Assembly (NCBI GenBank): GCA_020216965.1
Contig: JAIWOJ010000043.1
Coordinates: forward strand, 1-9,345
Direction of reading: 5' to 3'
DNA: 9,345 bases
Source: Prosthecobacter sp.
Lineage (GTDB): Bacteria > Verrucomicrobiota > Verrucomicrobiia > Verrucomicrobiales > Verrucomicrobiaceae
This document shows, piece by piece, positions 7,239-9,345 of the stretch. Each line of letters opens with the position of its first letter. Positions within the stretch are counted from its first letter, which is position 1. The position numbers and the translations under genes are program-made. Under the pieces are notes generated by a model that did not search any database, was not told where the DNA came from, and was given only the letters and a program-made list of their open reading frames with translations.

Positions 7239-9134
7239 ATGTCCACAGCCCCCCGCCGCACCGCCGCTGAAGCCTATGAAAAAACGCCCACGGTCATCTT
7301 CCAAAGCTCCGCCCTTGCGGCGAGGGAGCTGGCCCTCGAAGTCCGGGCACTGATTGAAGAACGCGCACGGGAAGGAAAAAATGCCGTCCTAGGCATGGCT
7401 ACGGGTTCGACGCCGGTGCCATTTTACCGTGAACTGATTCGTCTGCACCGAGAGGAGGGGCTGAGCTTCAAGAACGTCATTACCTTTAACCTAGATGAAT
7501 ACTACGGCCTTGGGCCTGACCATCCAGAGAGCTATGCGCGCTTTATGGCAGACCAGCTCTTTGACCACATCGATATCCCCAAGGAAAACATCAATATCCC
7601 CAGCGGCAAGGTGCCGAGCGAGCAGGTGTTTGCTCATTGTCGGGAGTATGAGGAGAAAATCGATGCGGTCGGTGGCATTGATCTGCAGATCCTGGGCATT
7701 GGCCGCACGGGGCATATTGGCTTTAACGAGCCCGGCTCTAGCCGCGATTCATTGACGCGGCGCATCACGCTGGACCGCGTCACCCGGCAGGATGCTGCAG
7801 CTGATTTCCGTGGGGAGGAAAATGTGCCGCGATTTGCCATCACCATGGGGGTAGGAACGATCCTGCGCGGCAAAAAGCTCGTGCTCATGGCCTGGGGCGA
7901 AAATAAGGCCGAGATGGTAGCAAAGGCCGTCGAAGGCCCAATGACGGAGGCCATTTCCGCCTCCTTCCTCCAGGGACACACGAATGCTCGTTTTTACATC
8001 GACATCGGTGCTTCGCGTGAACTAACCCGCGTCAAGCTGCCCTGGCTGGTGGGTCCGGTCTCCTGGACGCCGAGAGAAACAAACCGTGCTGTCTGCTGGC
8101 TCGCTGGGCTGCTGCAAAAACCAGTGCTCAAGCTCACGGATGAGCACTACAATGAGCACGGCCTGGGAGATTTGCTCAGTGAGCAAGGGCCTGCTTACCA
8201 ACTGAATATTCGGATTTTCAATCACCTTCAGCACACGATCACTGGCTGGCCGGGGGGCAAACCAAATGAAGATGATACCTACCGTCCAGAGCGCGCCAGC
8301 CCTTACCCCAAGCGCTGCCTGATCCTGAGTCCAGAGCCACAGGATGCGGTGGTCTCCATGGGGGCGACCCTAGAGCGATTGTCAGAGCAAGGGCACGAGG
8401 TTCGCTTGGTAGCGCTCACCAGCGGAAGCCTGCGCGTGCCTGACCGCGAGGCGGATAAATTTGCCGAGACGCTAAGGGAACTGGCAGCCGTGGTCAGCGA
8501 TCCTACCGCATGGACCGCCCAGACGGCTTATGCAGAGGAAGTGCTCAAAATGCTGGCCGAGAAAGGTGACTTTGGTGCCGACACGCCCCTTCTTCGTCAG
8601 CTCAAGGCACTGGTGCTCCGCGGTGAGCTGCGTGACGCTGCAAATGCCTGCCGCATCAGCAATGAACATATCTTTTTCCTGGACCTGCCTTTTTATGAGG
8701 AGGGGCGTTACCGCCGCTTTAAGAGCACACAGGCGGATGTGGATGCCCTCACCAACCTGCTGCGAGAGCAAAGGCCACATCAAATCTACCTCACCGGGGA
8801 TGCAGCAGACCCCAGCAGCGTCTCCGGCATCTGCTATCGGGTGTTTCAGGCAGCGCTCAAAAACTGCGAAGGTGAGGAGTGGGCCGGTGCCTGTAGCCTC
8901 TGGCTCTACCGGGGCAAAGAACGCCCGCTGGAGGCCCACGAGATCGACATGGCTGTGCCACTGAGCCCACTGCAACTGGAGCGCAAAACCCGCGCCCTGG
9001 GCCGCTTTGGCTCTCTATCCTCTCTGGAGCTAAGCTCTCCAGAGTCCAATCGGCAAAACGCCGCCCACTATGATGCACTGGGCCTAGCCCAGTATGAGGC
9101 CATTGAGGCCTTTCAGCGATGGAGCCGTGCCTGA
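7239..9134 (+). CDS. nagB: Glucosamine-6-phosphate deaminase-like protein with C-terminal degenerate LmbE/PIG-L domain
   Basis: NagB converts glucosamine-6-phosphate to fructose-6-phosphate and ammonia. The 631-residue protein resembles the long NagB type known from Bacteroides. Residues about 15-290 form the deaminase/isomerase domain: GMATGSTP (52-59) is the phosphate loop, NLDEYYGL (84-91) contains the catalytic Asp86 (E. coli Asp72), and GRTGHIGFNEP (155-165) holds His159 and Glu164 (E. coli His143 and Glu148). Thr157 stands where E. coli has Asp141. HTITGWPGGKPN (332-343) and TYRPERASPYPKR (347-359) lead into an LmbE/PIG-L-like domain (about 360-590). There the usual HPDD zinc motif is EPQD (366-369), and the distal His-containing motif is PSSVS (525-529), so deacetylase activity is unlikely. 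The start is uncertain: ATG 7212 would add 9 residues and GTG 7176 would add 21. It is probably cytoplasmic and is separated from the atp operon by a terminator. Confidence 0.85.
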   Translation: MSTAPRRTAAEAYEKTPTVIFQSSALAARELALEVRALIEERAREGKNAVLGMATGSTPVPFYRELIRLHREEGLSFKNVITFNLDEYYGLGPDHPESYARFMADQLFDHIDIPKENINIPSGKVPSEQVFAHCREYEEKIDAVGGIDLQILGIGRTGHIGFNEPGSSRDSLTRRITLDRVTRQDAAADFRGEENVPRFAITMGVGTILRGKKLVLMAWGENKAEMVAKAVEGPMTEAISASFLQGHTNARFYIDIGASRELTRVKLPWLVGPVSWTPRETNRAVCWLAGLLQKPVLKLTDEHYNEHGLGDLLSEQGPAYQLNIRIFNHLQHTITGWPGGKPNEDDTYRPERASPYPKRCLILSPEPQDAVVSMGATLERLSEQGHEVRLVALTSGSLRVPDREADKFAETLRELAAVVSDPTAWTAQTAYAEEVLKMLAEKGDFGADTPLLRQLKALVLRGELRDAANACRISNEHIFFLDLPFYEEGRYRRFKSTQADVDALTNLLREQRPHQIYLTGDAADPSSVSGICYRVFQAALKNCEGEEWAGACSLWLYRGKERPLEAHEIDMAVPLSPLQLERKTRALGRFGSLSSLELSSPESNRQNAAHYDALGLAQYEAIEAFQRWSRA

Positions 9135-9192
9135 CTCCTTTCTTTACACACAAAGGCTTCTCGGTTGCCTGTATTTGACTATCTGATCCCCT

Positions 9193-9345
9193 ATGCCCAC
9201 CCCCTCAGTCTCCCGTCGTCATTTCCTCACGGCCACCTTGGTCAGTGGGGTTAGTGCTGCACCTCAGGCAATGGCCGCACAGGATGCTGTGACTTTCGCC
9301 GAGCCCGCGCGTGACCTCCCCCTCACGCAAGATGCGGATGTCACC
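9193..9345 (+). CDS. Tat-exported protein, N-terminus only (possible FAD-dependent oxidoreductase)
   Basis: The reading frame starts at ATG 9193 and runs off the window after 51 codons. Residues 7-12 (SRRHFL) match the twin-arginine Tat motif. A moderately hydrophobic stretch (about 11-28) follows, with a likely cleavage after an Ala-X-Ala site near AMAA (26-29), so export of a folded, often cofactor-bearing protein is expected. The mature start, EPARDLPLTQDADVT, resembles the lead-in to the first Rossmann strand of FAD-dependent oxidoreductases common in Planctomycetes and Verrucomicrobia. The GxGxxG that would prove this lies beyond the window. The gene begins 58 nt after the nagB-like stop with no Shine-Dalgarno sequence, so the two could be co-transcribed. 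Confidence 0.7.
   Translation, partial: MPTPSVSRRHFLTATLVSGVSAAPQAMAAQDAVTFAEPARDLPLTQDADVT

Noticed and set aside
9175..9180. TTGACT as a -35 element for the Tat-protein gene.
   Set aside because: A -10 at normal spacing would fall inside the coding sequence, and no such hexamer is seen there.

Overview
The window holds a complete F-type (F1Fo) ATP synthase operon, atpB-atpE-atpF-atpH-atpA-atpG-atpD-atpC, all on the + strand. It is closed by a strong intrinsic terminator. A large glucosamine-6-phosphate deaminase-like (NagB) gene with an extra C-terminal LmbE/PIG-L-like domain follows, and then the first 51 codons of a Tat-exported protein. The organism looks like a member of the Verrucomicrobiota (Prosthecobacter/Verrucomicrobium-like). 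This is inferred from the overall look of the proteins, the long two-domain NagB, the Tat-exported oxidoreductase-like gene and the absence of Shine-Dalgarno sequences. No rRNA or other marker gene is present to confirm it.

Layout. Positions 1-116 carry what is probably the end of an upstream gene; frame 3 reads as a membrane-anchor end plus a Cys-rich tail. The leader 117-223 contains a perfect 9+9 bp palindrome whose core is TGTGA-N6-TCACA, the half-site arrangement bound by CRP/FNR-family regulators, about 70 bp before atpB. The Fo genes come first: a (224-1102), c (1181-1423) and b (1526-2083). The F1 genes follow: delta (2111-2506), alpha (2552-4081), gamma (4124-5005), beta (5047-6504) and epsilon (6614-7030). 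A perfect 11-bp-stem hairpin sits between atpE and atpF and a weaker one between atpD and atpC. A terminator with a GAAA loop and T tract ends the operon at about 7056-7087.

The eight subunits make one rotary enzyme. The a subunit (Arg213) and the c-ring (Glu69) carry ions across the membrane. The b and delta subunits form the peripheral stalk, gamma and epsilon the rotor, and alpha3beta3 the catalytic head. The c subunit lacks the Na+-binding signature, so proton coupling is expected. Only one b gene is present and no b' gene.

The points worth a second look are the CRP-like operator, the atpE/atpF hairpin, an unusually short delta subunit, an about 16-residue insertion in beta, substitutions in normally invariant alpha and beta motifs, the lack of Shine-Dalgarno motifs before all ten starts, and the NagB-like protein. 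That protein has Thr at the position of E. coli Asp141, and its LmbE-like domain has lost most of its zinc and catalytic residues. I see no mobile element, CRISPR array, tRNA or rRNA, and no wholly new system.
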